Source: an uncultured Pelagibacteraceae bacterium (GTDB lineage Bacteria > Pseudomonadota > Alphaproteobacteria > Pelagibacterales > Pelagibacteraceae). Taken from it: 64,000 nt of DNA. The translations under genes were made by a program, and so were the position numbers. Below the pieces are notes generated by a model, which made no database searches, was not told where the DNA came from, and worked only from the letters and a program-made list of their open reading frames with translations. Positions 1 to 11,741 of the stretch are shown here, one piece after another; position 1 is the first letter of the stretch; the number at the start of each line of letters is the position of its first letter. The DNA is taken from contig CACDPY010000001.1 of assembly GCA_902554765.1 (NCBI GenBank), positions 84,113-148,112 on the forward strand, in the 5' to 3' direction.

Positions 1-2
1 CA

Positions 3-389
3 ATATTTGTAGGTGGTGGTATCGCTCATGGACCTAAAGGTGAATTATCCTATAAAAAAAGAAAATTAAATAAGAGTGAAAAAAAACAAAGTATTGCAAC
101 TTTAATTAGTGAAAAAAATAAGAATAAAGAATTATTAATATTTAGTGATTTTAATTCTGAAATAAAAAAAACAAAAGACATGCATACTATTTTGAAAAAA
201 TTTGAAATATTAAAAGCAATAATCATCCTAGATAAAAAATCTAAAGAAAACATTGAAAAATCTGTGAGGAATATTCCAAATATTAAAGTTACAGATATAA
301 ATCATTTTAGTGCCTTTGATTTAGTTAAATTTAAAAAAGTTGTTTTTACCGAAAGTTCAGTAAAAGAATTAGAAAAGAGATACTCATAA
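3..389 (+). CDS. rplD: 50S ribosomal protein L4, C-terminal part (5' end outside window)
   Basis: Open frame from window start reads IFVGGGIAHGPKGELSYKKRKLNKSEKK..., typical of L4, directly upstream of L23. Confidence 0.93.
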   Translation: MFVGGGIAHGPKGELSYKKRKLNKSEKKQSIATLISEKNKNKELLIFSDFNSEIKKTKDMHTILKKFEILKAIIILDKKSKENIEKSVRNIPNIKVTDINHFSAFDLVKFKKVVFTESSVKELEKRYS

Positions 390-391
390 TT

Positions 392-685
392 ATGGAAAAG
401 TTACATTTATACGATAAAATTTTATCTCCATTTGTTACAGAGAAATCTACAAACTTATCAGATCAGAATAAAATTGTTTTTAAAGTACCATCAAGTGCAA
501 ATAAAAATAATCTTAAAAAAAATATAGAAAAAATATTTAAAGTTAATGTTACAAAAATTAATATTATTAATAAGCAAAATAGAAAAAAACTTACCAGAGG
601 GAGAAAAGTAAAAGTTTCTGGTTATAAAAAAGCAATAATAACTCTTAAAAAGGGTCAAAGTATAGACCTAACTAGTGGAATATAG
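392..685 (+). CDS. rplW: 50S ribosomal protein L23
   Basis: ORF translation (PFVTEKST...; GRKVKVSGYKKAIITL) and S10-operon position. Confidence 0.95.
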   Translation: MEKLHLYDKILSPFVTEKSTNLSDQNKIVFKVPSSANKNNLKKNIEKIFKVNVTKINIINKQNRKKLTRGRKVKVSGYKKAIITLKKGQSIDLTSGI

Positions 686-687
686 AA

Positions 688-1527
688 ATGGCATTAAAAA
701 CTTTTAAACCTTATACAAAATCAACAAGAGGCACTATTCTTGTAGATAGAACAGGTCTATGGAAAGGCAAACCTTTTAAATCTCTAGTTTCTCCTAAAAA
801 TGCAATGAAGGGTAGAAATAATTATGGTCGTATAACTTCCATTAATAGAGCGGGTGGTCATAAAAAAATGTATAGACATGTTGATTTCTATCGAAAAAAA
901 TTTGATGCGCCAGGAATAGTAGAAAGAATTGAATACGATCCAAATAGATCTTGTTACATAATGTTAATTAAATTTGATGATAATTCTCATGCTTATTATT
1001 TAGCACCTCAAAAAATTAAAGTCGGTGACAAAATTGAAAATGGAGAAAAGAAAGAAATAAAAGTTGGCAACTGCATGCCCCTTCAAGATATACCAGTTGG
1101 TATTGATATACATAATGTTGAAATACAACCAGGTGGTGGAGGTAAAATTGCCAGATCAGCAGGGACTTCAGTTACGATTAGTGGTCTAGATGGTAATTAT
1201 AGTTTAATAAAATTAGCTTCTGGAGAAGTAAGAAAAATTGACTCAAGAGCATTAGCTACAATTGGAGTTTTAAGTAACCCTGATCAAAAAAACATTAAAA
1301 TTGGAAAAGCTGGTAGATCAAGATGGCTTGGTAGAAGACCACACACCAGAGGTGTTGTTAAAAACCCTGTGGATCACCCTCATGGAGGAGGTGAAGGAAA
1401 AACTGCAGGTGGAAGGCATCCAGTTTCTCCAACTGGTCAATCAGCAAAAGGACTGAAAACAAGAGATAACAAACGGACTGATAAATTTATAGTAAGAAGA
1501 AGAAACAAAAGGAAGGATACAAAATAA
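688..1527 (+). CDS. rplB: 50S ribosomal protein L2
   Basis: KPYTKSTRG..., [23 protein letters not shown] motif. Confidence 0.98.
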   Translation: MALKTFKPYTKSTRGTILVDRTGLWKGKPFKSLVSPKNAMKGRNNYGRITSINRAGGHKKMYRHVDFYRKKFDAPGIVERIEYDPNRSCYIMLIKFDDNSHAYYLAPQKIKVGDKIENGEKKEIKVGNCMPLQDIPVGIDIHNVEIQPGGGGKIARSAGTSVTISGLDGNYSLIKLASGEVRKIDSRALATIGVLSNPDQKNIKIGKAGRSRWLGRRPHTRGVVKNPVDHPHGGGEGKTAGGRHPVSPTGQSAKGLKTRDNKRTDKFIVRRRNKRKDTK

Positions 1528-1826
1528 TGGCTAGAGCTGTATGGAAAGGACCTTTTGTAGAAGAGAGCTTAATGAAAAAAGTTGATAAATATAAAACTGA
1601 TCCTAAAAAAATACCTATCAAAACGTGGTCTAGAAAATCAACTATTATACCTGATTTTGTTGGAGTTAGTTTCTTGATTTATAATGGTAAAAAATTTATT
1701 CCAATAACTATTTCTGAAGATATGGTAGGTCATAAACTTGGAGAATTTGCTCCTACAAGAACTTTTTTTGGTCATACACCAGCAGATAAAAAAGCTAAAC
1801 CAGCAGAGGCAACAGATAAAAAATAA
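1527..1826 (+). CDS. rpsS: 30S ribosomal protein S19
   Basis: [14 protein letters not shown]..., [14 protein letters not shown]; lysine/alanine-rich C-terminal tail. Confidence 0.97.
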   Translation: MARAVWKGPFVEESLMKKVDKYKTDPKKIPIKTWSRKSTIIPDFVGVSFLIYNGKKFIPITISEDMVGHKLGEFAPTRTFFGHTPADKKAKPAEATDKK

Positions 1827-1828
1827 TT

Positions 1829-2227
1829 ATGGGTAAGAAAAAGAAAATTGATAAAATTCAAGATAAAACAGTAAGATCTATTAATAATAATATTAGATCC
1901 AGTGTTAGAAAATTAAATCCAATTTTGAAGGGCATAGTTGGAAAAAAAGTTGATATTGCAATAAGAGATTTACAATTTTCTGAGAAAAGAATAACAAAAG
2001 ATATAAGAAAAACTATCAACTCAGCTGTAGCAAATGCTGAGAATAATTTTCAATACGATATTGATAAATTAATAGTCAAAGAGGCTTATTGTGGAAAAAA
2101 GATTACTATGAAAAGATTTAGACCTAGAGCAAAAGGAAGAGCGGCCCCAATATTAAAACCTTATTCAAGTGTTACAATAATTTTATCTGAAGCAAAAAAA
2201 ATGGAGAGTCATGGGACAAAAAGTTAA
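1829..2227 (+). CDS. rplV: 50S ribosomal protein L22
   Basis: [24 protein letters not shown] motif; position between rpsS and rpsC. Confidence 0.95.
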   Translation: MGKKKKIDKIQDKTVRSINNNIRSSVRKLNPILKGIVGKKVDIAIRDLQFSEKRITKDIRKTINSAVANAENNFQYDIDKLIVKEAYCGKKITMKRFRPRAKGRAAPILKPYSSVTIILSEAKKMESHGTKS

Positions 2228-2891
2228 TCCAGTTGGTTTTAGACTAGGCGTAAATAGAGGTTGGGATTCAGTCTGGTATGCCAAAAAGAAAGATTTTGGC
2301 AATTATCTTATAGAAGATTTTAAGATTAGAGATTACATCAAAAAAAATGTAATTAATTCAGGTGTATCTAAAGTAATGATAGAGAGAACTGCAAATAAGT
2401 GCTTTGTTACAATTTATACATCTAGACCTGGTTTTGTTATTGGAAAAAAAGGAAGTGATATCGACAAAATAAAGAATAATTTATCGAAATTTACTTCAAA
2501 CGAAGTTACTTTAAACATTAAAGAAGTTAAAAAACCTGAGACAAATGCTTATTTAGTAGCAGAAAATATTGCTCAGCAACTAGTAAAAAGAATTTCTTAT
2601 AGAAGAGCGATGAAAAGAGCTATGCAATCATGCTTAAGACTTGGAGCAAGAGGAATCAAAGTTTCTATTAGCGGGAGATTAGGAGGAAATGAAATAGCTA
2701 GGACAGAATGGTTAAGAGATGGAAGTATACCATCACATACATTAAGAGCCGATATTGACTATGCTGAAGCTGAGGCTTTAACCACTTATGGAATTATTGG
2801 CATTAAAGTTTGGATTTATAAAGGTGAAGTTTTTGCAAAAGAATTTAGTCAGGAAACAAATAAAGTAAAATTACAAGAGGGCAAAGAATAG
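2211..2891 (+). CDS. rpsC: 30S ribosomal protein S3
   Basis: [13 protein letters not shown]..., KH domain [14 protein letters not shown]. Confidence 0.98.
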   Translation: MGQKVNPVGFRLGVNRGWDSVWYAKKKDFGNYLIEDFKIRDYIKKNVINSGVSKVMIERTANKCFVTIYTSRPGFVIGKKGSDIDKIKNNLSKFTSNEVTLNIKEVKKPETNAYLVAENIAQQLVKRISYRRAMKRAMQSCLRLGARGIKVSISGRLGGNEIARTEWLRDGSIPSHTLRADIDYAEAEALTTYGIIGIKVWIYKGEVFAKEFSQETNKVKLQEGKE

Positions 2892-2892
2892 A

Positions 2893-3303
2893 ATGTTACA
2901 ACCAGTTAGAACAAAATGGAGGAAGGCTCATAAAGGTAGAATACATGGTACTGCTGGACGAGCAAACTTTATAAATTATGGTGCATATGCTTTGAAAGCT
3001 TTATCTCCAGAGAGAGTGACTGGTAAACAAATAGAAGCTGCACGTGTTGCTTTAACAAGACATATGAAAAGACAAGGTCGTGTTTGGACAAGAATTTTTC
3101 CAAATATCCCTGTATCAAAAAAACCAATAGAAGTTCGAATGGGTAAAGGAAAAGGTTCACCAGAATATTATGCTTGTAGGGTAAAACCTGGGAGAATTTT
3201 ATTTGAAGTTGATGGAGTTTCAGAGCAAATTGCTAAAGAAGCTTTATATAAAGCTTCAGCAAAATTGCCAATAAAAACAAAAACAATTAAAAGATTTGCC
3301 TAA
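2893..3303 (+). CDS. rplP: 50S ribosomal protein L16
   Basis: [16 protein letters not shown]..., [23 protein letters not shown]. Confidence 0.98.
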   Translation: MLQPVRTKWRKAHKGRIHGTAGRANFINYGAYALKALSPERVTGKQIEAARVALTRHMKRQGRVWTRIFPNIPVSKKPIEVRMGKGKGSPEYYACRVKPGRILFEVDGVSEQIAKEALYKASAKLPIKTKTIKRFA

Positions 3304-3304
3304 G

Positions 3305-3496
3305 ATGAAAAAACAAGAAATTAAGAAACTTACTAAAGATCAAATTTTAAAAAATTTAGATAAATTCAAAAAAGATTTATTTAACTTTAGATTTCAAAAA
3401 ATAAATTCTCAAATTACAAACCCAGCTAAAATTGGGGAAACCAAAAAAAACATAGCAAGATTAAAAACTATATTAAGAGGTAAAATAGATGCCTAA
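3305..3496 (+). CDS. rpmC: 50S ribosomal protein L29
   Basis: ATG at 3305 (ORF track uses a TTG at 3296); [33 protein letters not shown]. Confidence 0.92.
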   Translation: MKKQEIKKLTKDQILKNLDKFKKDLFNFRFQKINSQITNPAKIGETKKNIARLKTILRGKIDA

Positions 3497-3725
3497 AAAA
3501 ATTTTAACAGGAATAGTTGTGAGTGACAAACCAAATAAAACGGTTACTGTAGTGGTTGAAAGAAAATATTCTCATCCATTATTAAAAAAAGTAATTAAAG
3601 TAAAAAAAAAATATAATGCACATGATGAGAATAATAAGTTTAAAACAGGTGATAAAGTTTCTATTATTGAAAGTAAACCATTTTCAAAAAATAAAAAATT
3701 TCAAGTAATGGAGAATTTAAAATAA
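3489..3725 (+). CDS. rpsQ: 30S ribosomal protein S17
   Basis: [40 protein letters not shown]. Confidence 0.96.
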   Translation: MPKKILTGIVVSDKPNKTVTVVVERKYSHPLLKKVIKVKKKYNAHDENNKFKTGDKVSIIESKPFSKNKKFQVMENLK

Positions 3726-4093
3726 TGATACAAGTTCAAACAGAATTACTGGTTGCAGATAACACTGGTGCAAAAAAAATTGAGTGTATTAAAGTTTTAG
3801 GTGGATCTAAAAGACGATATGCAAGTATTGGAGATACTATTGTGATTGCTGTTAAAGAAGCCATACCTAAAGGCAAAGTTAAAAAGGGCTCAGTTCATAA
3901 AGCAGTTGTTGTAAGAGTTAAAAAAGGAATTCATAGAGATGACGGATCAAAAGTAAGATTTGATAATAATGCAGCTGTTCTAGTTGATGACAAAGGAGAA
4001 CCTGTAGGAACAAGAATATTTGGACCTGTTACAAGAGAATTAAGATCAAGAGGTCAAATGAAAATAATTTCTTTAGCTCCGGAGGTCCTATAA
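3725..4093 (+). CDS. rplN: 50S ribosomal protein L14
   Basis: [28 protein letters not shown]. Confidence 0.98.
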   Translation: MIQVQTELLVADNTGAKKIECIKVLGGSKRRYASIGDTIVIAVKEAIPKGKVKKGSVHKAVVVRVKKGIHRDDGSKVRFDNNAAVLVDDKGEPVGTRIFGPVTRELRSRGQMKIISLAPEVL

Positions 4094-4341
4094 TGATTCA
4101 AAAAGGTTTAAAAGTTGTGGTGTTAGCAGGAAAAGATAAAAAAAAAGAGGGTGAAGTAATTGAAATCGACAGATCTGGTAACAGAGCAAAAGTAAAAGAA
4201 ATAAATATGGTTAAAAAACATGTTAAAACAACAAAAGAAAAAAAAGGTGGAATTGTTTCTAAAGAGAGCTTTATTCATTTATCAAATTTAAAATTAGTTG
4301 AAACTAAAACAAAGTCAAAAAAAGAAGAGGCTAAAAAATAA
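4093..4341 (+). CDS. rplX: 50S ribosomal protein L24
   Basis: KOW-type N-terminus [18 protein letters not shown]; operon position. Confidence 0.95.
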   Translation: MIQKGLKVVVLAGKDKKKEGEVIEIDRSGNRAKVKEINMVKKHVKTTKEKKGGIVSKESFIHLSNLKLVETKTKSKKEEAKK

Positions 4342-4895
4342 TGATACCCAGATTAAAAGAACTGTATTTTAAGGAAATCCAAACATCTCTTAAAGATCAA
4401 TTTGGATTTAAAAACCTTTATATGGGTCCTAAACTAGAAAAAGTAATTCTAAATATGGGTCTAGGCCTAGATGGTAACGACTCCAAAGTTTTGAAGTCTT
4501 GTGAAGAGGATTTAGCTAAAATTACTGGACAAAAACCCGTAATTACAAAGTTTAAAAAGTCTGTGGCCAATTTTAAAACAAGAAAAGGGTCAAATGCAGG
4601 ATTAAAAGTAACTTTAAGAAAAAATAAAATGTATGAATTTATTGATAGATTAGTAAATATCGCATTACCAAGAATTAAAGATTTTAGAGGGTTATCACCT
4701 AATGCTTTCGATAAATTTGGCAACTATACTTTTGGTGTTAAAGAACACATAATTTTTCCTGAAGTTAGCTTTGATCGAGCTGATAAAGTAAGAGGTCTAG
4801 ACATTGTAATTGTAATTTCATCAAAAAATATAGAACATAGTTTTGCTTTACTAGAAAAATTAAATTTCCCGTTCATTAAAAAAGGAGACAATTAA
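4341..4895 (+). CDS. rplE: 50S ribosomal protein L5
   Basis: PRLKELYFKEIQTSLKDQFGFKN..., PRIKDFRGLSPNAFDKFGNYTFGVKEHIIFPE. Confidence 0.98.
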   Translation: MIPRLKELYFKEIQTSLKDQFGFKNLYMGPKLEKVILNMGLGLDGNDSKVLKSCEEDLAKITGQKPVITKFKKSVANFKTRKGSNAGLKVTLRKNKMYEFIDRLVNIALPRIKDFRGLSPNAFDKFGNYTFGVKEHIIFPEVSFDRADKVRGLDIVIVISSKNIEHSFALLEKLNFPFIKKGDN

Positions 4896-4897
4896 TC

Positions 4898-5203
4898 ATG
4901 GCCAAACTTAGCTCAATTAATAAAAATAATAGAAGAATTCGACTTTCAGATAAATTTTATAAAAAAAGGGAAAAACTTAAGAAAATAATTATGAACAAAA
5001 GCCTCCCTTTAGAGGAAAGATTTAAAGCCCAACAAAAATTGTCTAAACTTCCACGAAATTCGGCAAAAACTAGAGTAATGAATAGATGTCAAATCACTGG
5101 AAGACCCCATGGTGTTTATAGAAAATTAAAGATATCCAGAATTGCATTAAGACAATTAGGATTGCAAGGAAAGATACCTGGTTTAGTTAAATCAAGTTGG
5201 TAG
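4898..5203 (+). CDS. rpsN: 30S ribosomal protein S14 (zinc-less type)
   Basis: NRCQITGRPHGVYRKLKISRIALRQLGLQGKIPGLVKSSW. Confidence 0.97.
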   Translation: MAKLSSINKNNRRIRLSDKFYKKREKLKKIIMNKSLPLEERFKAQQKLSKLPRNSAKTRVMNRCQITGRPHGVYRKLKISRIALRQLGLQGKIPGLVKSSW

Positions 5204-5213
5204 AAAGGAAATT

Positions 5214-5609
5214 ATGAGTTTAAGTGACCCAATAGGAGATATGATTGCTAGAGTTAAGAATGCTCAATCTAGAAATCATAAAAAAGTAGAATTACCATCA
5301 TCAAATTTTAAATCAAAAATTGCTGATATTCTAAAAAATGAGGGTTTTATAAAAGATTTTAAAGTTAATTCCGAAAATAACAAATCAATCCTATCTCTAG
5401 AATTAAAATATCATTCTGGTAATCCTGTAATAAGTGCTTTCGAGCGCGTATCAAAACCTGGAAGAAGAATTTTTTCAAGTGCTGATGGCTTACCTAAAAT
5501 TAATAATGGCTTAGGTATTGCTATAATATCAACACCAAAAGGTGTAATGACTGATATAGATGCTAGAAAACAAAGAGTTGGTGGCGAAATAATTTGTAAG
5601 GTGTTTTAA
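5214..5609 (+). CDS. rpsH: 30S ribosomal protein S8
   Basis: SDPIGDMIARVKNAQ..., GLGIAIISTPKGVMTD. Confidence 0.98.
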   Translation: MSLSDPIGDMIARVKNAQSRNHKKVELPSSNFKSKIADILKNEGFIKDFKVNSENNKSILSLELKYHSGNPVISAFERVSKPGRRIFSSADGLPKINNGLGIAIISTPKGVMTDIDARKQRVGGEIICKVF

Positions 5610-6149
5610 ATGTCTAAAATAGGAAAAATAAACATTTCAATTCCAGAAAAAGTGAAAGTTGCTTTAGCTGGGAATATTTTAAATATAGAAGGTCCTCAAG
5701 GAAAAAAATCTTTGAATATTGATTTAGATGTTTTTAATTTAGATATTAAAGATGGGAAAGAAATATCAATTAAACCAAAAAAAATAGATCAAAATACAAA
5801 AAGATTATGGGGAATGAATAGAAGTTTAATTAATAACGCTGTAATTGGATCAAGTTCAGGTTATGAAAAAATTTTAGAATTAGTGGGTGTTGGTTATAGA
5901 GCCGCTTTGAAGGGCAACCAATTAAATTTACAGTTAGGATATAGCCATGATATCAATTTTGATATTCCAGAGGGAATAAAGATTGTTGTCGAAAAACAAA
6001 CAACCTTAAAAATTTCTGGTTTTGATAAACAACAAGTTGGATCTATTGTATCAAAGATTAAAACTTTAAGAAAAATTGAACCTTACAAAGGCAAAGGCAT
6101 CAGAGAAAAAGGTCAATATGTCCTTAAAAAAGAAGGAAAGAAAAAATAA
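5610..6149 (+). CDS. rplF: 50S ribosomal protein L6
   Basis: [23 protein letters not shown]..., [16 protein letters not shown]-like C-terminus. Confidence 0.97.
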   Translation: MSKIGKINISIPEKVKVALAGNILNIEGPQGKKSLNIDLDVFNLDIKDGKEISIKPKKIDQNTKRLWGMNRSLINNAVIGSSSGYEKILELVGVGYRAALKGNQLNLQLGYSHDINFDIPEGIKIVVEKQTTLKISGFDKQQVGSIVSKIKTLRKIEPYKGKGIREKGQYVLKKEGKKK

Positions 6150-6505
6150 TGAAACTTAATACTAGTATTAGAAAAAAATTCAGAGTAAGTAATAAAGTTA
6201 AAAGATCAGCACCAAAAGATAGATTAAGACTATCTATTTCAAGATCTTCAAAAAACATCTCAGCTCAAATCATTGATGATAGTAAAAATTTAACATTATT
6301 ATCTGCTTCCTCAGTGGAAAAAGATATAAAATCTGGCACAAAAGTGAATAAATCAGAACTATCAAAAATTGTAGCAGAAAAACTAGCAAAAAAAGCCCAA
6401 GAAAAAAAAATTACAAAAATTTTTTTTGATAGAGGTACATACAAATATCACGGCAGAATAAAGATTTTTGCCGAAACACTTAGAAAAAATGGAATGGAAT
6501 TTTAA
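6149..6505 (+). CDS. rplR: 50S ribosomal protein L18
   Basis: [20 protein letters not shown]..., [26 protein letters not shown]. Confidence 0.96.
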   Translation: MKLNTSIRKKFRVSNKVKRSAPKDRLRLSISRSSKNISAQIIDDSKNLTLLSASSVEKDIKSGTKVNKSELSKIVAEKLAKKAQEKKITKIFFDRGTYKYHGRIKIFAETLRKNGMEF

Positions 6506-6507
6506 AT

Positions 6508-7023
6508 ATGGATGAAAGAGCAGATAAAAAGAAAGACGATATTTTAGAAAAATTAGTTCATATTAATCGTATTACTAAAGTGGTTAAAGGTGGACGAAGA
6601 TTTGGTTTTTCGGCATTAGTTGTTGTAGGAAACCAGGCTGGTAAAATAGGCATAGCTCATGCAAAAGCAAAACAAGTTCCTGATGCAATAAAGAAAGCTA
6701 ACGAAATGGCAAGAAGAAAATTAATTCATATACCTTTAAGAGAAGGAAGAACAATTCATCATGATGTTAAAGCTAAAGATGGTTCTGGTAAAATTGTGCT
6801 TAGAGCAGCATCAAAAGGAACAGGTATTATAGCAGGTGGTCCTGTAAGAGCTGTTTGTGAAGTCTTAGGAGTAAAAGATATAGTTGCTAAATCAATGGGT
6901 ACATCAAATGCACATAATGTAATTCGAGCAACAATGAAGGCATTACTTAAACAAAGCTCTCCAAAACAAATTTCAGTTATAAGAAATAAAAAGATTTCTG
7001 AGGTAATAGAAAAAAGAGGATAA
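6508..7023 (+). CDS. rpsE: 30S ribosomal protein S5
   Basis: [46 protein letters not shown]. Confidence 0.98.
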   Translation: MDERADKKKDDILEKLVHINRITKVVKGGRRFGFSALVVVGNQAGKIGIAHAKAKQVPDAIKKANEMARRKLIHIPLREGRTIHHDVKAKDGSGKIVLRAASKGTGIIAGGPVRAVCEVLGVKDIVAKSMGTSNAHNVIRATMKALLKQSSPKQISVIRNKKISEVIEKRG

Positions 7024-7475
7024 TGACAAAATTAAATAATAGATCAAAGATTAACAAACCTAAAATTAGAGTAGGTAGAGGTATTGGATCTGGGAAAGGA
7101 AAAACATCAGGTAGAGGAGTTAAAGGACAAAAATCTAGATCAGGTGTTGCTATTAAAAGTTTTGAGGGTGGACAGATGCCGTTATATAGAAGATTACCAA
7201 AGAGAGGTTTTAATCCAATTTCTAAAAATAAAATAGCAATTCTAAATTTAGATAAAATTCAAACATTGATAGATAAAAAAACCATCAAAACAAAAGATGT
7301 ACTCAATTCAGGAACCCTTATAAAATTAAAAATAATAAATAAAAATTCAAATAAACTTAAGATATTAGGAACAGGAAATATTAAAGAAAAAATTAATATT
7401 GAGGCGGATTTAGCATCAAAATCTGCTATTGATAAATTAGAAAAAATTGGTGGATCTTTACAATTAAAAAAATAA
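7023..7475 (+). CDS. rplO: 50S ribosomal protein L15
   Basis: [24 protein letters not shown]..., [16 protein letters not shown]. Confidence 0.97.
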   Translation: MTKLNNRSKINKPKIRVGRGIGSGKGKTSGRGVKGQKSRSGVAIKSFEGGQMPLYRRLPKRGFNPISKNKIAILNLDKIQTLIDKKTIKTKDVLNSGTLIKLKIINKNSNKLKILGTGNIKEKINIEADLASKSAIDKLEKIGGSLQLKK

Positions 7476-7485
7476 TTGGATTAAA

Positions 7486-8766
7486 ATGAGCTCATCTACT
7501 TCCACAAATGATTTAAGAAATAGAATAATATTTACAATTGCTATATTAGCAGTTTATAGATTTGGTACTTTTGTACCTCTTCCAGGTATAGATCCTGAGC
7601 AACTCAAAATAATGATGGAAGGAAATCAAAAAGGCCTTTTAGGAATGTTTAACGTTTTTGCAGGGGGTGCAGTAAGTAGAATGGCAATTTTTGCTCTAGG
7701 TATAATGCCATATATTTCTTCATCAATTATAGTTCAGCTATTAACAGGAGTTTCAGATTATTTTAAAAATTTAAAATCCCAAGGAGAAATTGGTAGATCG
7801 AAGATCACTCAAATAACAAGATATGGAACAGTATTATTAGCAACAGTGCAAGGTTATGGTTTAGCTGTAGGATTAGAGTCATCCGTTAATTTAGTTATTA
7901 ATCCAGGATTATTTTTTAAATTATCTACAGTAACAACAATTGTAGCGGGAACAATTTTTTTGATGTGGTTAGGTGAACAAATTACTCAACGTGGGATTGG
8001 AAATGGAATTTCATTAATTATTTTTGCAGGTATTGTTGCTGAAATACCTAGAGCTTTGGTGACAACATTTGAACTTGGAAGAACAGGAGCTGTTTCAACA
8101 TTAATGATTTTAGCTATTTTTATTTTATTGATTTTAACAATCTTATTTATAGTTTTTATGGAAAGAGCACTTAGAAAAATTTTAATAAATTACCCTAAAA
8201 GACAAATGGGCAATAAGATGTATGGTGGAGAGTCATCTCACTTACCATTAAAAATTAATCAAGCAGGAGTTATACCTGCAATTTTTGCATCAGCGTTACT
8301 TTTATTACCTGTAACGTTCTCTAACTTCAATTTTTCTGACAATGAAACTTTTTTAAATTTAAGCTCTTATTTTACTCAAGGACAACCTTTATACATGTTG
8401 TTGTATGCATCTGGAATAATTTTTTTTACGTTTTTCTACACATCGATAACCTTTAATCCAACTGAAACAGCAGATAATTTAAGAAAATATGGAGGTTTTA
8501 TTCCTGGAATAAGACCAGGAGAAAGTACAGCATTATATATAGAAAACATCCTAACTAAATTAACAACGATAGGTGCACTTTATTTAACACTAGTTTGTTT
8601 GATGCCAGAATTTTTAATAGCAAATTATCCAATTCCATTTTATTTAGGTGGAACTTCAATCTTAATCGTAGTTGTTGTTGCAATTGATACTGTAACTCAA
8701 ATTCAAACAAGATTAATGAGTTCTCAATACGAGCAACTAATTAAAAAAACTAAATTTGGTAGATAG
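7486..8766 (+). CDS. secY: Preprotein translocase subunit SecY
   Basis: Multi-TM; PLPGIDPEQL, GIMPYISSSIIVQLL, NPTETADNLRKYGGFIPGIRPG. Confidence 0.98.
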   Translation: MSSSTSTNDLRNRIIFTIAILAVYRFGTFVPLPGIDPEQLKIMMEGNQKGLLGMFNVFAGGAVSRMAIFALGIMPYISSSIIVQLLTGVSDYFKNLKSQGEIGRSKITQITRYGTVLLATVQGYGLAVGLESSVNLVINPGLFFKLSTVTTIVAGTIFLMWLGEQITQRGIGNGISLIIFAGIVAEIPRALVTTFELGRTGAVSTLMILAIFILLILTILFIVFMERALRKILINYPKRQMGNKMYGGESSHLPLKINQAGVIPAIFASALLLLPVTFSNFNFSDNETFLNLSSYFTQGQPLYMLLYASGIIFFTFFYTSITFNPTETADNLRKYGGFIPGIRPGESTALYIENILTKLTTIGALYLTLVCLMPEFLIANYPIPFYLGGTSILIVVVVAIDTVTQIQTRLMSSQYEQLIKKTKFGR

Positions 8767-8772
8767 TCTAAA

Positions 8773-9336
8773 GTGAATTTAATTTTATTTGGTCCTCCAG
8801 GAGCTGGAAAAGGTACTCAAGCTAAATATTTAGTAAATAAATTAAATGCATTTCAAATTTCCACAGGCGATATGTTAAGAAATGAAATTAAAAAAGATAG
8901 TGAAATTGGTAAAAAAATAATTGACAACATGAACGAAGGAAAATTTGTAAATGATGAAATAGTTAACAAACTTATTGAAAATGTTTTATTTGATCCTAAA
9001 AAAAAAGGCAAATTGATTTTTGATGGTTATCCTAGATCATTAAGTCAGGCTAGAAATTTAGAATTATTATTAGACTCTTCAAATCAAAAGATAGATCTAA
9101 TTATTTTTTTGAATGTAAATAAAGATACAATAATTAAAAGGATTGAAAAAAGAAAAATAATTGAAAAAAGATCCGACGATGATCTAAGTGTAATATTGAA
9201 TAGATATGACACTTATATGGAAACAACTAAACCTGTCTTGAATTTCTACTCAAAAAATCCAAATTTTCATGAAATAGATGGATCTTTAAAAATTGAGGAA
9301 ATAACCAGTAAAATTGATGCTTTTCTGGAGTTTTAA
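8773..9336 (+). CDS. adk: Adenylate kinase (short-LID form), GTG start
   Basis: P-loop LFGPPGAGKGTQ; STGDMLR; FDGYPRSLSQA. Confidence 0.96.
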   Translation: MNLILFGPPGAGKGTQAKYLVNKLNAFQISTGDMLRNEIKKDSEIGKKIIDNMNEGKFVNDEIVNKLIENVLFDPKKKGKLIFDGYPRSLSQARNLELLLDSSNQKIDLIIFLNVNKDTIIKRIEKRKIIEKRSDDDLSVILNRYDTYMETTKPVLNFYSKNPNFHEIDGSLKIEEITSKIDAFLEF

Positions 9337-9350
9337 ACGATTGAGTATAG

Positions 9351-9378
9351 TTGACTTTGAAAGATCATCTTATATAAA
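9351..9378 (+). promoter_or_regulatory. Candidate sigma70-type promoter for rpsM-rpsK-rpoA-rplQ (TTGACT-N16-TATAAA)
   Basis: TTGACT at 9351-9356 and TATAAA at 9373-9378 in the 66-bp adk-rpsM gap, one of the larger gaps in the ribosomal cluster. Confidence 0.55.
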
Positions 9379-9402
9379 AGGCTAAAAATTTATCACATAT
9401 TT

Positions 9403-9786
9403 ATGGCTCGTATAGCAGGTATTAATATCCCACAAAATAAACTTGTTCACATTGGTTTGACTTATATTTATGGAATTGGTGATAAATTTTCACAACAAAT
9501 TTGTTCTTCTTTAGAAATTCCAAAAAAAAAAAGAGTTAATGAATTAACCGACGAAGAAATTTTAAAAATTAGAGAATATATTGATCAAAATTTTAAAGTT
9601 GAAGGAGATCTTAGACGTGATTATTCCTTAAGTATAAAAAGACTAATTGATCTTGCTTCTTATAGAGGCTCACGTCATAGAAAAAAATTACCAGTAAGAG
9701 GACAAAGAACAAGATGTAATGCAAGAACTAGAAAAGGTAAAGCTATTGCAATTGCAGGAAAAAAACTAACACCACTTAAGAAGTAA
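9403..9786 (+). CDS. rpsM: 30S ribosomal protein S13
   Basis: [25 protein letters not shown]..., [15 protein letters not shown]. Confidence 0.98.
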   Translation: MARIAGINIPQNKLVHIGLTYIYGIGDKFSQQICSSLEIPKKKRVNELTDEEILKIREYIDQNFKVEGDLRRDYSLSIKRLIDLASYRGSRHRKKLPVRGQRTRCNARTRKGKAIAIAGKKLTPLKK

Positions 9787-9797
9787 AAAAATAATTT

Positions 9798-10247
9798 ATG
9801 GCAAAAGTTGATAAAGTCGAAAATAAAGATCAAAAAGTTGAAAAAACTTCAAAAAAAATAAATAAAAGTTCTTATTCTAAAAAAAAGAAACAAAAAAAAA
9901 ATATTTTAAATGGAATTGCGTATGTTCAATCAACTTTTAATAACACAATAATTTCTATAGCTGATACGAATGGAAATGTTGTTTCATGGGCTTCTGCAGG
10001 TCAAAAGGGATTTAAAGGATCTAGAAAATCAACTCCTTATGCAGCACAAATTGCAGCAGATGCTGCTGCATCAAAAGCTTTGGAGTATGGTATGAAAACT
10101 CTTTCTGTTGAAGTTAAAGGTCCTGGGTCAGGACGTGAAACAGCTTTAAGAGCCTTGCAAGCAAGAGGTTTTAAAATTCTTTCAATAAAAGATACGACAC
10201 CGATGCCACATAACGGAACTAGACCACCAAAGAAAAGGAGAGTTTAA
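9798..10247 (+). CDS. rpsK: 30S ribosomal protein S11 with Lys-rich N-terminal extension
   Basis: [46 protein letters not shown]. Confidence 0.98.
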   Translation: MAKVDKVENKDQKVEKTSKKINKSSYSKKKKQKKNILNGIAYVQSTFNNTIISIADTNGNVVSWASAGQKGFKGSRKSTPYAAQIAADAAASKALEYGMKTLSVEVKGPGSGRETALRALQARGFKILSIKDTTPMPHNGTRPPKKRRV

Positions 10248-11281
10248 TGGAAACTGAAACTGAAAATGTTAATGTTAAGAATTGGAAATCTTTAATTAAA
10301 CCAACTAAGCTAGATGTAAAAATTAGCGAAGATTTAACTAAAGCGACTATAGTTGCTGAACCTTTAGAAAAAGGTTATGGTTTAACTTTAGGAAATTCTT
10401 TACGAAGAATATTATTATCTTCGATAAGAGGTGCTGCTGTTACATCAATCCAAATTGATGGCGTCTTACATGAATTTACATCCATTAAAGGTGTAAGAGA
10501 AGATGTGACTGATATAGTTCTAAACGTAAAATCTTTAGCTCTTAAATCCAACTCTGAAGGAACTAAAAAATTAGTTTTAGATGCAAAAGGTCCTGGTGAA
10601 ATAAAAGCTTCAGACATATCAGAAGTAACAGACATAGAAATTTTAAACCCCGATTTAGTTATTTGTAATTTGGATGAGAATACAAATTTTCATATGGAAA
10701 TGAATGTTAATACTGGTAAAGGGTATGTACCTGCAGAACTTAATAAACCTGAGGAACCACCATTAGGTTTAATTGCCATAGACTCTTTATACTCTCCAGT
10801 AAAAAAAGTTTCATATTCAGTTAGTACCGCAAGGGAAGGTAAAGCTCTTGACTATGATAAACTAACCATGGAAGTTGAAACCAATGGTTCGATTTCTGCA
10901 GAAGATGCAGTGGCTTATTCTGCTAGAATCTTCCAAGATCAATTAAAAATGTTTATCAATTTTGATGAACCAGTTGAAGCTCCTGTTAAAGAAGTATCTA
11001 CTGAACCAGAATTTAATAAAAACTTATTGAGAAAAGTTGATGAACTAGAGTTATCAGTAAGATCAATGAATTGCCTTAAGAACGATAATATTATTTATAT
11101 TGGTGACCTTGTTCAAAAATCAGAGGGTGAAATGCTAAGGACACCTAATTTTGGTAGAAAATCTTTAAATGAAATTAAAGAAGTTTTAACAGGCATGTCA
11201 CTTTATTTAGGAATGGAAATACCTAACTGGCCACCAGATAATATAGCTGAAATGTCTAAGAAATTAGAGGAAGCTATCTAA
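10247..11281 (+). CDS. rpoA: RNA polymerase alpha subunit
   Basis: [23 protein letters not shown]-terminal alpha-[21 protein letters not shown]. Confidence 0.98.
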   Translation: METETENVNVKNWKSLIKPTKLDVKISEDLTKATIVAEPLEKGYGLTLGNSLRRILLSSIRGAAVTSIQIDGVLHEFTSIKGVREDVTDIVLNVKSLALKSNSEGTKKLVLDAKGPGEIKASDISEVTDIEILNPDLVICNLDENTNFHMEMNVNTGKGYVPAELNKPEEPPLGLIAIDSLYSPVKKVSYSVSTAREGKALDYDKLTMEVETNGSISAEDAVAYSARIFQDQLKMFINFDEPVEAPVKEVSTEPEFNKNLLRKVDELELSVRSMNCLKNDNIIYIGDLVQKSEGEMLRTPNFGRKSLNEIKEVLTGMSLYLGMEIPNWPPDNIAEMSKKLEEAI

Positions 11282-11724
11282 TGAGACACGGAATGGCTAA
11301 TAAGAAGTTAAATAGAACTTCAGAGCATAGAAAAGCATTACTAAAAAATATGCTCAATTCTTTAATTAAATACGAGCAAATTAAAACTACCTTGCCAAAA
11401 GCAAAGTTTCTAAAACCTCAGGCTGATAAAATTATAACATTAGGTAAAAAAGACACTTTACAAACAACAAAAATGTTAGTTTCGCAATTACAAGATTTAA
11501 AATCAGCAACAAAAGTTAAAAAAACTTTGTCAAAAAGGTATGAAAAAAGAAGTGGTGGTTACACTAGAATAATTAAAGCTGGATTTAGATATGGAGATAA
11601 TGCTCCAATGGCAATTATAGAATTCGTGGATAGAGATGTTGAAGCTAAAAGAATAGATAAAAAGAAAAAAGAAACCACTAAAGAAGCTGATAAAAAAGAA
11701 GACAAAAAAGTAGCATCAGCTTAA
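11281..11724 (+). CDS. rplQ: 50S ribosomal protein L17
   Basis: [25 protein letters not shown]. Confidence 0.97.
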   Translation: MRHGMANKKLNRTSEHRKALLKNMLNSLIKYEQIKTTLPKAKFLKPQADKIITLGKKDTLQTTKMLVSQLQDLKSATKVKKTLSKRYEKRSGGYTRIIKAGFRYGDNAPMAIIEFVDRDVEAKRIDKKKKETTKEADKKEDKKVASA

Positions 11725-11741
11725 TATAATAATTAAAAATC

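Noticed and set aside
2969-3160. Antisense ORF in rplP
   Set aside because: Shadow ORF of L16
4418-4723. Antisense ORF (101 aa) inside rplE
   Set aside because: Lies fully opposite a clear ribosomal protein gene; product of codon bias, no recognisable motif
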